The notes under the pieces were generated by a model. That model saw only the letters and a program-made list of their open reading frames with translations, was not told where the DNA came from and made no database searches. Below are positions 27,859 to 35,805 of a DNA stretch of 64,000 nucleotides, piece by piece. Both the position numbers and the translations under genes were made by a program. The first letter of the stretch is position 1, and each line of letters starts with the position of its first letter. The stretch spans positions 7,130,001 to 7,194,000 of the forward strand of contig OY969916.1 in NCBI GenBank assembly GCA_963704535.1, in the 5' to 3' direction. The DNA is from G963704535 sp963704535 (GTDB lineage Bacteria; Chloroflexota; Chloroflexia; Chloroflexales; Roseiflexaceae).

Positions 27859-27892
27859 AGCTCACTACCTACGGTTCGATTGCGCTAGCTTC

Positions 27893-27990
27893 GAAACTGT
27901 CTGAAAAGGTCAGCGCCTCACTCGCAATGCGTGGTGGGAAGGGGGTTCTTGAAGGGCGGCCCCTCAAACTCCCCCTGTTCAGACAGCCTC
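27893..27990. mobile_element. Palindromic MITE-like element, family A, at the adenosine deaminase stop codon
   Basis: The most complete family A copy: GAAACTGTCTGAA at the left and TTCAGACAGCCTC at the right as terminal inverted repeats, with a GAAGGGCGGCCCCTC core. It ends one base before the add stop codon (27991-27993). Confidence 0.82.
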
Positions 27991-29007
27991 TTAAGCAGGC
28001 GCCGATTTCTGCCCAAGCAGGGTGGCTCGCTCGCCATCCGACAAAAAGGCCGCTTGAATGCCGTTCGCCTGGAGGCGGCGCAGTTCATCCGCCGTGAGCC
28101 CGAGCGCCTCGCGGGCAACCCGGTACTCGTGCGGCAGGTCGATCGCGCTGATGCCCGGATCATCGGTGTTCAGCGTCACGAGCAGGCCGCGGCGCAGAAA
28201 CAGGGGTAGTGGGTGCGCCGCATAGCTCGCCACGGTCGTGGTCTGCACATTGCTGGTCGGGCACGCTTCGATCGCGATCCCGCGCTCGGCGATCAGGTCG
28301 AGCAGCGCCGCGTCCTCGACCGCGCGGACCGCGTGGCCCAGCCGCTCGGCGCCGAGTTCCTCGATCGCCTGGCGTACGCTCTGCGGGCCGGCGGCCTCGC
28401 CGGCGTGGACGGTGATACGGAAGCCGGCGGCCCGCGCGCGCTCGAAGTGGCGCCGGAAGCGCGTCCCTGGGAAGTTCGCCTCGTCGCCGGCCAGATCGAC
28501 CGCGACGATCCCCGCGTGCTGGTATTTGATAGCGGCCTCAAGCTCCTCCAGGCAGCGCTCCTCGCCCAGGTGGCGCGACATAATCACGATCAGCTTGACC
28601 AGAACCGGGAGCCGCGCGCAGGCGGCCCGCACCCCGGCGCAGATCGCGCCGGTCACGATCCGGGCGGGGATGGTGTAGCGCTCGCCCATAAAGGCCGGGC
28701 TGAAACGCAACTCGATGTAATCGATCCCTTCGCGCTCGGCATCCTCGACATTTTCGTACGCGATGCGCTCAATAGCGGCAGGGTCAACGAAGACCTGCTT
28801 GATCAGATCGAACTTGGCGATAAAATCCATCAGGCTGGGCAGCGGCTCTCGCACCTGTGCGTAGGGACGCAGCCCTTCCAGATCGGAGGCCGGCAGTGCG
28901 ATCCGGTGCTGCCGCGCGATGTCGAGCACCGTCTCCAGCCGCACGTTGCCGTCGAGATGGCGGTGTAAATCTACGAGCGGTAGATCGGCCGCAATTGGTG
29001 CAGACAT
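27991..29007 (-). CDS. add: Adenosine deaminase
   Basis: The enzyme hydrolyses adenosine to inosine in purine salvage. It is 338 residues from ATG 29007 (MSAPIAADLPLVDLHRHLDG); the longer frame to 29091 has no family residues. Metal ligands and catalytic residues of the amidohydrolase barrel are visible: HRHLDGN, the zinc His and general acid in TVHAGEAAGPQSV, the HAV region ERLGHAVRAV, and LVTLNTDDPGIS. Length and order are standard. The gene has its own upstream region with one small palindromic element. Confidence 0.93.
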   Translation of the reverse strand: MSAPIAADLPLVDLHRHLDGNVRLETVLDIARQHRIALPASDLEGLRPYAQVREPLPSLMDFIAKFDLIKQVFVDPAAIERIAYENVEDAEREGIDYIELRFSPAFMGERYTIPARIVTGAICAGVRAACARLPVLVKLIVIMSRHLGEERCLEELEAAIKYQHAGIVAVDLAGDEANFPGTRFRRHFERARAAGFRITVHAGEAAGPQSVRQAIEELGAERLGHAVRAVEDAALLDLIAERGIAIEACPTSNVQTTTVASYAAHPLPLFLRRGLLVTLNTDDPGISAIDLPHEYRVAREALGLTADELRRLQANGIQAAFLSDGERATLLGQKSAPA

Positions 29008-29063
29008 ATGTCCCTCACAGGAATGATGGCATAGAGCATTCCTAGATGATTTGGAACGTGGGT

Positions 29064-29101
29064 GGGCTTTTCTGTGGGGGCTTCCCCACACCCCCTTTCT
29101 A
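29064..29101. mobile_element. Short G/C palindrome upstream of add
   Basis: GGGTGGGCTTTTCTGTGGGGGCTTCCCCACACCCCC contains a GTGGGG-CTT-CCCCAC hairpin with flanks like the other core elements. Terminal repeats are not evident. Confidence 0.45.
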
Positions 29102-29175
29102 ATGACGCCGAGTGATCAGTGTTTGCGCGGTATGCTACCTCAACCGGCAATTCGGCGCAACTTGCCGCGAAGAGA

Positions 29176-29206
29176 TTGATCAAAATCGACAATATTATGG
29201 TATACT
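29176..29206 (+). promoter_or_regulatory. Candidate promoter with a 450-base leader before the pseudouridine synthase
   Basis: TTGATC at 29176-29181, 19 bases, then TATACT at 29201-29206 preceded by TGG (extended -10). Transcription from about 29213 would give a leader of about 450 bases before the start at 29661. Confidence 0.5.
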
Positions 29207-29212
29207 AGCGCC

Positions 29213-29660
29213 ATCCTGCACCTACAGCCTCGTTTCTTCGGCGCCGTATCGCCTGGCGCGTTGATACGATCCTCGGCACCGGCTGACCCCGTTGTACGGC
29301 TGTGTGATAGTATGGTGCCGTGAACTGACCCCGGGCGACCATCTTCACGCCCTCCTGGTCGGGTTATAAGCTTCGGGGCTACGCCGAAGATCAAGAAGCG
29401 GCCACATCCGGATATCGGCCGACGGTCTGTGGAATAACATGCACATGTCCCTCATGTAGGTGAGTGTAACGTAATCACCCGACGGAATCCACTATTGCCT
29501 GCGTGTCGCGCGGCCCCTATCGGCCAGCCGGCAGCATCGCCGCACGGCATTAACGATCGTGTATGCGGACGTTCGTCACGCGCTTGGCGTGGCATCGCAG
29601 TTTAACCGCAAGCCATCGGGCTGCTGATGCCCTGGATGGTTCAAGTAAAAGGAAACGGCA
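29213..29660 (+). ncRNA. Long non-coding stretch, possible structured leader or small RNA
   Basis: No credible gene. Local hairpins can be drawn, for example CTTCGG-GGCTACG-CCGAAG and GGTGA-(11)-TCACC. I looked for RNase P, tmRNA and SRP RNA signatures and did not find them. A promoter-like sequence precedes it, so a structured 5' leader or separate RNA is possible; unproven. Confidence 0.3.
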
Positions 29661-30542
29661 TTGAGCGCAGAACGGTTACAAAAGGTGCTGGCGAGCGTCG
29701 GTATTGCTTCGCGGCGTGATTGCGAGGAGCTGATCGCCGCCGGCCGCGTGTCGGTGAATGGCAAGGTCGTAAAGGTGCTTGGCACGCGCGTCGATCCCGA
29801 GCACGACGAGATTGCCCTGGATGGTCGTACGGTGGGGAAGGTGACACCACGCACCTATATCATGCTGCACAAACCGACGGGCGTGGTGTCCACCGCCGAC
29901 GATCCGGAGGGCCGCCCGACGGTCGTCGAGTTGGTCGATCAGCAGGCGCGCCTGTTTCCGGTGGGCCGGCTGGATTATAACAGCGAGGGGCTGCTGCTGC
30001 TCACCGACGATGGCGAGCTGACCCAGCGGTTGACGCATCCCAGCTACGAGATCGAAAAAGAGTATCATGTGCTGCTCGACCAGGCGCCATCGCCGGACAC
30101 GATCCGCGAGTGGCGGGCCGGCGTGCCGCTGGATGGCGTCCAGACGGCGCCGGCGACGGTCGCGCTGCTTGAGCGCGGCGAGGAGGGCACCTGGGTGCGC
30201 GTCGTACTCCAGGAGGGGCGTAAGCGCCAGGTGCGCGAGGTGGCCAAGCAGCTTGGCTATGAGGTGCTCCGGCTGCTGCGCGTCCGTGAGGGGCCATTGC
30301 TGCTGGGCGACCTTCCGTCTGGCCAATGGCGGAATCTCACCGAAGCCGAGGTTGAGGCGTTATGGGAGCATGTCGGTGGCCGTGATGCCGCGCCGAAGAC
30401 GCTTGATGAGCCGCGCGAGCGGAGTATCGGCACCGGCGAGCAGCCGCTGCGCCGCGCTCGGCGGGATCAGAGTCCTGTGTCTCGCAGTGCCCGCCGCACG
30501 CCCCCCGATCAGGACGCGAACGTTCGCCCCAATTCGTCCTGA
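29661..30542 (+). CDS. RsuA/RluB-family rRNA pseudouridine synthase
   Basis: It isomerises a uridine in rRNA. It starts at TTG 29661 (MSAERLQKVLASVG; AAAAGGAAA upstream). An S4 RNA-binding domain spans residues 1-60 (ASRRDCEELIAAGRVSVNG). Next comes the catalytic domain with YIMLHKPTGVVST, the catalytic Asp in VGRLDYNSEGLLLLT and LQEGRKRQVREV. The classical protein would end near residue 245. Here the frame continues into an Arg-rich stretch and stops at 30542, just where another frame opens into the long repeat tail. I think the intact gene runs on to 31593. Confidence 0.93.
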   Translation: MSAERLQKVLASVGIASRRDCEELIAAGRVSVNGKVVKVLGTRVDPEHDEIALDGRTVGKVTPRTYIMLHKPTGVVSTADDPEGRPTVVELVDQQARLFPVGRLDYNSEGLLLLTDDGELTQRLTHPSYEIEKEYHVLLDQAPSPDTIREWRAGVPLDGVQTAPATVALLERGEEGTWVRVVLQEGRKRQVREVAKQLGYEVLRLLRVREGPLLLGDLPSGQWRNLTEAEVEALWEHVGGRDAAPKTLDEPRERSIGTGEQPLRRARRDQSPVSRSARRTPPDQDANVRPNSS

Positions 30543-31593
30543 GGATTCGGACGACCAGCAGCCGCCACGCGAGCCCCCGCGCGACCGCCCCTTTGACAAT
30601 CGTCCCGGCTCCCGACAGGATAGCCGGCCGTACAATTCGCGCGGGCCACGGCGAGACGACCGGCCCGATGCGCGCGGGCCACGGCGGGACGACCGGCCCG
30701 ATGCGCGCGGGCCACGGCGGGACGACCGACCGTACGATGCGCGCGGGCCACGGCGGGACGACCGGCCCGATGCGCGCGGGCCACGGCGGGACGACCGGCC
30801 GTACGACGCACGCGGGCCACGGCGGGACGGGCCGTACGATCCTCGGGGACCGCGACGCGACGGACCGTACGATCCTCGGGGACCGCGACGCGACGGACCG
30901 TACGATCCTCGGGGACCGCGACGGGACGGACCATATGACGCGCGCGGGCCGCGACGGGACGGGCCGTACGATCCGCGCGGGCCACGGCGGGACGGACCGT
31001 ATGATCCTCGGGGACCACGACGGGTCGGACCGTACGATCCTCGGGTACCGCGACGGGACGGGCCGCCCGACGCGCGTGGGCAACGACGAGAGGACCGACC
31101 GTACGACGCGCGTGGGCAACGACGGGACGGGCCCGAAGCACATGGGCAACGACGAGAGGACCGGCCCTACGACGCGCGTGGACAACGACGGGACGGGCCG
31201 TACGACGCGCGCGGGCCACGGCGGGATGACCGGCCCTACGACGCGCGTGGACAACGACGGGACGGGCCGTACGACGCGCGCGGGCCACGGCGGGATGACC
31301 GGCCCTACGAGGCACGCGGACAATACGACCGTGAGCGACCGCGCGATACAGGGCGCCGGGATAACTTCGACGACCGAGGTGGTAGCGGCGCGGGTGGCGG
31401 GAATGAGCGGCCACCCGCGCGCGAGCAGCCTGAGCAGCAGCAGGCTCCACCGCGCCAGGAGCAGCCCCGCCAGCCCAGGAGTTCCGGGCCGGGCTCCTCT
31501 CGCCCACCCCGTTTCAACGCGCGCGGCGGAGCGACGCGCCGCCCTGGCCTGTTCCGACCGAAGCGAGAGGATCAGAATGAAGACCAGGGCTAA
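30538..31593 (+). CDS. Frame-displaced Arg/Asp/Pro repeat tail of the pseudouridine synthase
   Basis: From about 30500 the +1 frame reads PIRPEDSDDQQPPRE, then some two dozen degenerate copies of an 11-12 residue unit (consensus D-R/G-P-Y-D-A/P-R-G-P-R-R), then a Gly/Gln/Pro-rich end (GGSGAGGGNERPP...RPGLFRPKREDQNEDQG) and a stop at 31593. A one-base change, for example in the C6 run at 30501-30506, would join it to the synthase as an intrinsically disordered, alternating-charge RNA-binding-like tail of about 350 residues. It has no start signal of its own. The complementary strand is also open but only as repeats. Confidence 0.55.
   Translation, partial: PEDSDDQQPPREPPRDRPFDNRPGSRQDSRPYNSRGPRRDDRPDARGPRRDDRPDARGPRRDDRPYDARGPRRDDRPDARGPRRDDRPYDARGPRRDGPYDPRGPRRDGPYDPRGPRRDGPYDPRGPRRDGPYDARGPRRDGPYDPRGPRRDGPYDPRGPRRVGPYDPRVPRRDGPPDARGQRREDRPYDARGQRRDGPEAHGQRREDRPYDARGQRRDGPYDARGPRRDDRPYDARGQRRDGPYDARGPRRDDRPYEARGQYDRERPRDTGRRDNFDDRGGSGAGGGNERPPAREQPEQQQAPPRQEQPRQPRSSGPGSSRPPRFNARGGATRRPGLFRPKREDQNEDQG
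30640..31320 (+). repeat. Degenerate 30-36-bp tandem repeat encoding D-x-P-Y-D-x-R-G-x-R-R
   Basis: About 20 units. The first are 30 or 36 bp (GCGCGCGGGCCACGGCGGGA core); later ones are 33 bp (CGATCCTCGGGGACCGCGAC) and GTGGGCAACGACGAGAGGAC variants. Differences are mostly synonymous or A/P exchanges, so the peptide unit is better conserved than the DNA. Confidence 0.85.
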
Positions 31594-31858
31594 ACAGTTT
31601 CTCGACGCCTACGTGGCCGCGCGGCGTATGGAGCGCCAGATCACCCGGCAGGACGCGGCCTGGGATCGCTGGGTCGCACGGGCGCGGCTGGCGCAGCAAC
31701 TCGGCGACGAGCGGCTGGCCCAGTCGGCCGGTCGGCGGGCGCTGCTGCACGGCGAAGCGGTCGCGCGGCTGCGGGCGGAGTATGTCGAGCAGGAGGTGAT
31801 GGCACGGCGGCTCGAGGTTCTGGCGCGGGCCGAGGTTGTTCAAAGAGGGGGAGTTTGA
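31577..31858 (+). CDS. Small basic helical protein overlapping the tail
   Basis: 93 residues from ATG 31577, overlapping the tail's stop by 17 bases, with GAGAGG about 10 bases upstream. The sequence is Ala/Arg-rich and predicted helical (QFLDAYVAARRMERQ, then LAQQLGDERLAQSAGRRALLHG). I do not recognise it. The last codons (QRGGV) and stop come from the palindromic element behind it, so the original C-terminus may have been replaced. Confidence 0.6.
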   Translation: MKTRAKQFLDAYVAARRMERQITRQDAAWDRWVARARLAQQLGDERLAQSAGRRALLHGEAVARLRAEYVEQEVMARRLEVLARAEVVQRGGV

Positions 31859-31930
31859 GGGGGCCGCCCCTCAAGAATTCTCTTTCCACCACGGATCGTA
31901 GCTAAGACAATGCCCTTTCAAACAATTTCT
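31843..31930. mobile_element. Palindromic MITE-like element, family A, inverted orientation
   Basis: TTCAAAGAGGGGGAGTTTGAGGGGG, a CGCCCCTCAA core, then TTTCCACCACGGAT and TTTCAAACAATTTC. It supplies the stop codon of the 31577 gene. Confidence 0.65.
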
Positions 31931-31933
31931 TAG

Positions 31934-31988
31934 CGATTCTGGAGATTGGAGATTGATCGCGACGCCCCAATCTCTAATCTCCAATCTC
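31934..31988. repeat. GGAGATT heptamer array with inverted partner
   Basis: TGGAGATTGGAGATTGAT on the left and CAATCTCTAATCTCCAATCTC on the right surround CGCGACGCC, forming a hairpin between the small gene and the next frame. Confidence 0.8.
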
Positions 31989-32022
31989 AATTTGGCCTCA
32001 ACGTAGGGAGACGGAGACGCAG

Positions 32023-32535
32023 ATGATGCCCTTGCAGAACCGAGAGCGTATCGAGGCATGTCTGGCGAAGCTGCGCGCCGCCGGCGCGGGCGGTGATACC
32101 CTGGTCTTGTTGATGACCACGAGTGGGGCTATCGCCGCATGGCAAGGCGCCGGTAGTGAGGACACTGTCACCGACCTCGGGGTCACGGTCACGCGGGTCG
32201 TCAAGCGCGCCGAGAGGTCGATGGGGAGCAGGAGCACCCCCGCCGATCAGCCAGGGCCGCCAATGATATTGTGCTGGTGGACCATTCATCAGCGCTGGAT
32301 TCTGGCGGTGCTGGGTCGCCAAAGCACGCAGACCCAGGCGACCACCCAGTGGATGATCGAGCAGTTGAACTCGCGGCTCGGTGGCCGAGTTGTGCAATCT
32401 GCTGCCCAACCCACAGCAAGGCTGGGAGAATCCCAAGCGCTGGAGTATGTCCTGACACCGCCCCGAAGAGGCGGAGGCGATCATCCGCTGGCGGCTTGGC
32501 CGGCGTCCTCACCAGTCCTGGCTCGACCGACTTGA
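32023..32535 (+). CDS. Hypothetical protein, possibly a decayed Roadblock/LC7-like domain
   Basis: 170 codons. The N-terminus (RIEACLAKLRAAGAGGDTLVLLMTTSGAIAAWQG) and the later WILAVLGRQSTQTQATTQWMIEQLN look like a small Roadblock-type alpha/beta domain. The middle (SMGSRSTPADQPGPP) looks out of frame compared with the neighbouring +2 frame (NDIVLVDHSSAL), which suggests compensating indels or decay. A weak GGGAGACGG precedes the start. Not firmly assigned. Confidence 0.4.
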   Translation: MMPLQNRERIEACLAKLRAAGAGGDTLVLLMTTSGAIAAWQGAGSEDTVTDLGVTVTRVVKRAERSMGSRSTPADQPGPPMILCWWTIHQRWILAVLGRQSTQTQATTQWMIEQLNSRLGGRVVQSAAQPTARLGESQALEYVLTPPRRGGGDHPLAAWPASSPVLARPT

Positions 32536-32612
32536 GCGCGCCGGTCACGGTCGTGGTCGATAATTTTCGGGTTATGGCGTCGTAGGAAAGAGGGGGAGAA
32601 ACCGACTACGGA

Positions 32613-34838
32613 CTACGCCCCCCGCTTCGCAATAATCTCCCGGTAGACCTGCACCGCCTCGGTCGGCACGCGCTTTAGCTCCGCGTCGCTGTCCAGCTCG
32701 ACGTGGTAGAGGCCGAAGTCGCTGCTCTTGTCGAACTTCAAGCCCCACTCGCGATTCGATGTGATGCTCCAGCAGATGTAGGCCCCCACCGGCACCCCGT
32801 CGCGGCAGGCGCGCTGCACCTCGCGAACGTGTTGCCGGATGTAGGTTGCCCGGTCGACGCCGTCGGCCACGTCAACCGAGCCATTCTCGAAGATCAAGAT
32901 CTGCTTGTCGGGGAACAGCTTGGCGTGGAACTTCAGCATCCCGTAGAGCGCGCCCGACCAAACCGGCGCCCCCTCGAATCGTCCGGCCGCAGCGTCCATC
33001 AGCCGCTGGATGCGGTTGATCTGGAGCGCGCGGATGCCCCAGTAGTAGTCGAACCCGACGAAGTCCTGCTGGCCCACGCACTCGGGCGGGCACAGGAAGT
33101 CGGGTAGCTTGCCGGCCATCCCCAGGTGCCACCAGTTGCTGGTCAGCCCGGTCGTGAGGATGCTGACCAGCTTGAGCAGCGGGTCGAAGATCCGCAGGAT
33201 CGAGCGCAGCAGCGGGATTCGCTCTTGGGTCGTGGCCGGGTGGAAGCGAACTTTGCCGGCGTCGCCGAAGATCCGCTGCGCGATCGATCGCGCCAGGTCG
33301 ATCTCCAGGCCGCTCAGCTCGCCGGTCTGCGGGTCGCGGTAGCCGAAGCCGGGCACATCCTCTTTCACCGCGACGGCGATATGGCCGCGATCCTGGATGC
33401 GGCGCAGCAGCGTGCGTGGCGGCGCGAGCGGCAGCGGCTTGTCGTTGGTGGCGATCTGCGCCGGGTGGGCCGGCCCGGTCCCGCTGAGATCGGCCAGGGT
33501 GGCGCGGGCGGCCAGCCGGGGCGGGTCGGGGACCGGCTGGCCGGGGAAGTGCCGGGCGAAGCTGTCCGACCATTCGCCCGAATCTTTGAAGCGCCGCACG
33601 GCCCCATCGACGGCGTCGAGCAACTCGTGGTTGCCTTTGGCCACGGCGGCGGCGTACGGCTCGTCGGTCAGCAGGCCGCCGGCCAGCCGGTACTTGCCGG
33701 GGTGCTGCCGCATCAGCCCCAGCAGGATCGTGTCGTCGGCCAGGAGCGCGGCGGCCTGCCCGCCATCGAGCGCCGCCAGCGCCGCGCCGTAGTCGGCGAC
33801 GACGCGCACGCCGGCCTCGGGGATCAGCGTGCGGATGGCGCCCTCGGCAGTCGAGCTTTTCACCACCGCTACCGTCGCGCGGGCCAGGTCGTGCGCCCCG
33901 CCGATGGCGCTATCGACCTTGACGAGCAGCGTCTGCCCGGCGACGTAGTAGACCTCCGAGAAATCGATCTGCTCGGCCCGCTCGCGGTTCATCGTCATCG
34001 TCGCGATCACGACGTCCACCTCGCCGCGCTCAAGCAGCGCCCGCTCAGCGAAGCGCCGCCCCTGCTTAACCAGGTCGTCGGGCCGGCGCATCCGAGTAAC
34101 CTGCCAATCGACAAGCCGCTGGAGCCAGACCGGCAGGCCCAGCAGCAGCGGGTTGGAGCCGACCAGCGCATCCGGGACACCGCGCTTGATCACCGCACGG
34201 GCGGCGGTGTGCGCTAGGAACACATTGCGCATTAGCTTGCTGACCGCTGTCATCTGGTCGGCGATCGTCGCGTCGGGCGGCAGACCCGGCGGCACGAAGT
34301 AGTCGGGCTCCCACCACGGCTTGACGTAGCCGTAGATTAGCTGGGTCGGCTCGTTGAAGGTGATCCAGTAGCGGATCTGCTTGCCCAGCCGGTTGACGAC
34401 CTCGGCCGTGTAGCGGGCGAACAGCGCCGGGAAGTCCTCGGCGGTCATGCCGCCGCGCTCCTCGATGTGGATCGGCCAGGTAAAGTGGTGCAGCGTCAGC
34501 AGCGGCTCCATCCCGGCGGCGCGGATCGTCTCGATCAGGCGGCGGTAGTGCTCGAACGCCGCGTCGTCGAACTGGCCGGGCGCCGGCTCGACCCGCGACC
34601 AGGCGATCGAGAAGCGGAAGGCCTTGCAGCCCAGTTCCTGCGCCAACCCGATATCCTCGGGGTAGCGGTTCCAGAAATCGGTGGCCCGGCCACGCGCGGT
34701 CTGGGCGCGGCGGCGCTCCCAGACATCGCGGATATCTTCGCGTTCTGGGTCGTAGGCTTCGCCCTGATGGTCGGAGGTGGCGACGCCGAAGAGAAACGAC
34801 TCGGGTAGGTCGGGGGACGGGCGTAGCGCGCGTAGCAT
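32613..34838 (-). CDS. GH1 beta-glycosidase with an inserted, circularly permuted family-3 solute-binding domain
   Basis: 741 residues from ATG 34838 (numbers below count from the 34859 frame start). Residues 8-275 are a GH1 barrel N-half: FLFGVATSDHQ, then the acid/base Glu in WITFNEP (about 170). Residues about 276-553 are foreign. First comes the C-part of an SBP_bac_3 domain (GEVDVVIATMTMNRERAEQIDFS, DEPYAAAVAKG), then a Pro/Ala linker, then its N-part (LRRIQDRGHIAVAVKEDVPGFGYRDP, GLEIDLARSIAQRI, ERIPLLRS). GH1 then resumes (VGFDYYWG) with the nucleophile in LIFENGSVD (about 658) and ICWSITSNREWGLKF. Both catalytic Glu are kept. No signal peptide. Confidence 0.88.
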   Translation of the reverse strand: MLRALRPSPDLPESFLFGVATSDHQGEAYDPEREDIRDVWERRRAQTARGRATDFWNRYPEDIGLAQELGCKAFRFSIAWSRVEPAPGQFDDAAFEHYRRLIETIRAAGMEPLLTLHHFTWPIHIEERGGMTAEDFPALFARYTAEVVNRLGKQIRYWITFNEPTQLIYGYVKPWWEPDYFVPPGLPPDATIADQMTAVSKLMRNVFLAHTAARAVIKRGVPDALVGSNPLLLGLPVWLQRLVDWQVTRMRRPDDLVKQGRRFAERALLERGEVDVVIATMTMNRERAEQIDFSEVYYVAGQTLLVKVDSAIGGAHDLARATVAVVKSSTAEGAIRTLIPEAGVRVVADYGAALAALDGGQAAALLADDTILLGLMRQHPGKYRLAGGLLTDEPYAAAVAKGNHELLDAVDGAVRRFKDSGEWSDSFARHFPGQPVPDPPRLAARATLADLSGTGPAHPAQIATNDKPLPLAPPRTLLRRIQDRGHIAVAVKEDVPGFGYRDPQTGELSGLEIDLARSIAQRIFGDAGKVRFHPATTQERIPLLRSILRIFDPLLKLVSILTTGLTSNWWHLGMAGKLPDFLCPPECVGQQDFVGFDYYWGIRALQINRIQRLMDAAAGRFEGAPVWSGALYGMLKFHAKLFPDKQILIFENGSVDVADGVDRATYIRQHVREVQRACRDGVPVGAYICWSITSNREWGLKFDKSSDFGLYHVELDSDAELKRVPTEAVQVYREIIAKRGA

Positions 34839-34923
34839 AATAGTGGCTCCCTCATTCACCGGGCATATTGGTCCGCTCTCCTATTTTAACGTAGGCGCGG
34901 CCCCTTTTTGGCGGTGGAAGGGG

Positions 34924-35661
34924 TTACTGACTGCTTCGGCGCGAGAAGTCGGCTGTCCAGTAGTGGTGGTTGCCGGTCGGGTCCTCCGCCGCGTAGCAGT
35001 AGCCCACGCCGACCTCGCGCTGATCGAGGTCGAGGATATTGCGGCGGTGCCAGCCTTCGGGCGGCTCGTCCATCCACCATGCGACGACGGTGGAGGGGTC
35101 GTCGGTGCCGGCGGCGATGCTCTCGCTGGGCCACTCCCAGGGCGGGTCGCTCCCGGCCAGCCGCTGGGCCAGCGTGCGCCCGTCGGAGGAGGTGTGCGAG
35201 ATCAGGCTGTGGGCGGCTAGGTCGCAGCTATGCGCGCGCGCCGTCGCGCTCAGTTCGGGGCTGTGTTGGTAGGACGGCAGGCCATGCGCGGCGCGCTCCC
35301 GGTTGATCGCCACGACCAGCAGCGCCTCGGCCTCGGCCGGGTCGCCGGGCGGCGCGCCAGGGTTCGGCGGTGCAGGGGTGGTCGTCGGCGCCGGGGCCAG
35401 GGTCGGTGGGGTGGGGGTGAACGTCGGCGCTGGGGTGGTCGTCGGTGGTGGGGCGGGTGTGAAGGTGGGGCTGCGCCGGGTGTTTGGCGTGGCCAGGCGC
35501 ACGATGGCCGAGTGCGTCGGCGGCAAGACCACTTGGGCGGTCGGCAGCGCGGCCGGCGAGTTACCCGCGCTGGGCGTGCCACAGGTGGCGAGCAGCGCGC
35601 CCAGCACGGCTGGAAAGATGGCCCGAAGAGACACAGTTGCTTTCTCCTTCTCTTTAGACAA
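34924..35661 (-). CDS. CAP/SCP-domain lipoprotein (YkwD-like)
   Basis: 245 residues. The N-terminus has a lipobox-like LATC (Cys 27) after a hydrophobic stretch, then a Pro/Thr-rich spacer (TTTPAPTFTPTPPT), then a CAP domain (residues about 110-240): LLVVAINRERAAHGLPS, ARAHSCDLAAHSLISHTSSDG, ESIAAGT, WWMDEPPEGWHRRNILD, and VGVGYCYA. Bacterial CAP proteins are extracellular; their activity is mostly unknown. A second CAP gene lies just upstream on the same strand, separated by a palindromic element. Confidence 0.88.
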   Translation of the reverse strand: MSKEKEKATVSLRAIFPAVLGALLATCGTPSAGNSPAALPTAQVVLPPTHSAIVRLATPNTRRSPTFTPAPPPTTTPAPTFTPTPPTLAPAPTTTPAPPNPGAPPGDPAEAEALLVVAINRERAAHGLPSYQHSPELSATARAHSCDLAAHSLISHTSSDGRTLAQRLAGSDPPWEWPSESIAAGTDDPSTVVAWWMDEPPEGWHRRNILDLDQREVGVGYCYAAEDPTGNHHYWTADFSRRSSQ

Positions 35662-35775
35662 GCTTCGTTGGTGCTTTACAGTTCAGGGGAAAAAGGGGGT
35701 TTGAGGGGGCAGCCCCCTCAGTCCTCCCCCACCCACGGTGTAAAGTAGAACAGCGTCTTCCGAAGCTTGTCTTAA
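35653..35775. mobile_element. Palindromic MITE-like element, family B, complete
   Basis: Terminal inverted repeats TTAGACAAGCTTCG (left) and CGAAGCTTGTCTTAA (right), inner CTTTACAG and TGTAAAG, and core GAGGGGGCAGCCCCCTC. It sits between the two CAP genes and includes the first codons of the downstream one (start codon at 35661). TA at both outer ends fits an IS630/Tc1-type MITE. Confidence 0.8.
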
Positions 35776-35805
35776 AAGAAAATAAGCAGAAACTGTGCCA
35801 GACGC

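Noticed and set aside
27878..27892. tRNA T-loop-like GGTTCGATTGCGC
   Set aside because: No acceptor, D or anticodon stems can be drawn around it.
29140..29394. Minus-strand 84-codon frame in the leader of the pseudouridine synthase
   Set aside because: No ribosome-binding site or family pattern, and it runs against the promoter found there.
30337..31507. Minus-strand open frames through the synthase tail repeats
   Set aside because: They merely read the complement of the D-x-P-Y-D repeat; the plus-strand peptide unit is better conserved.
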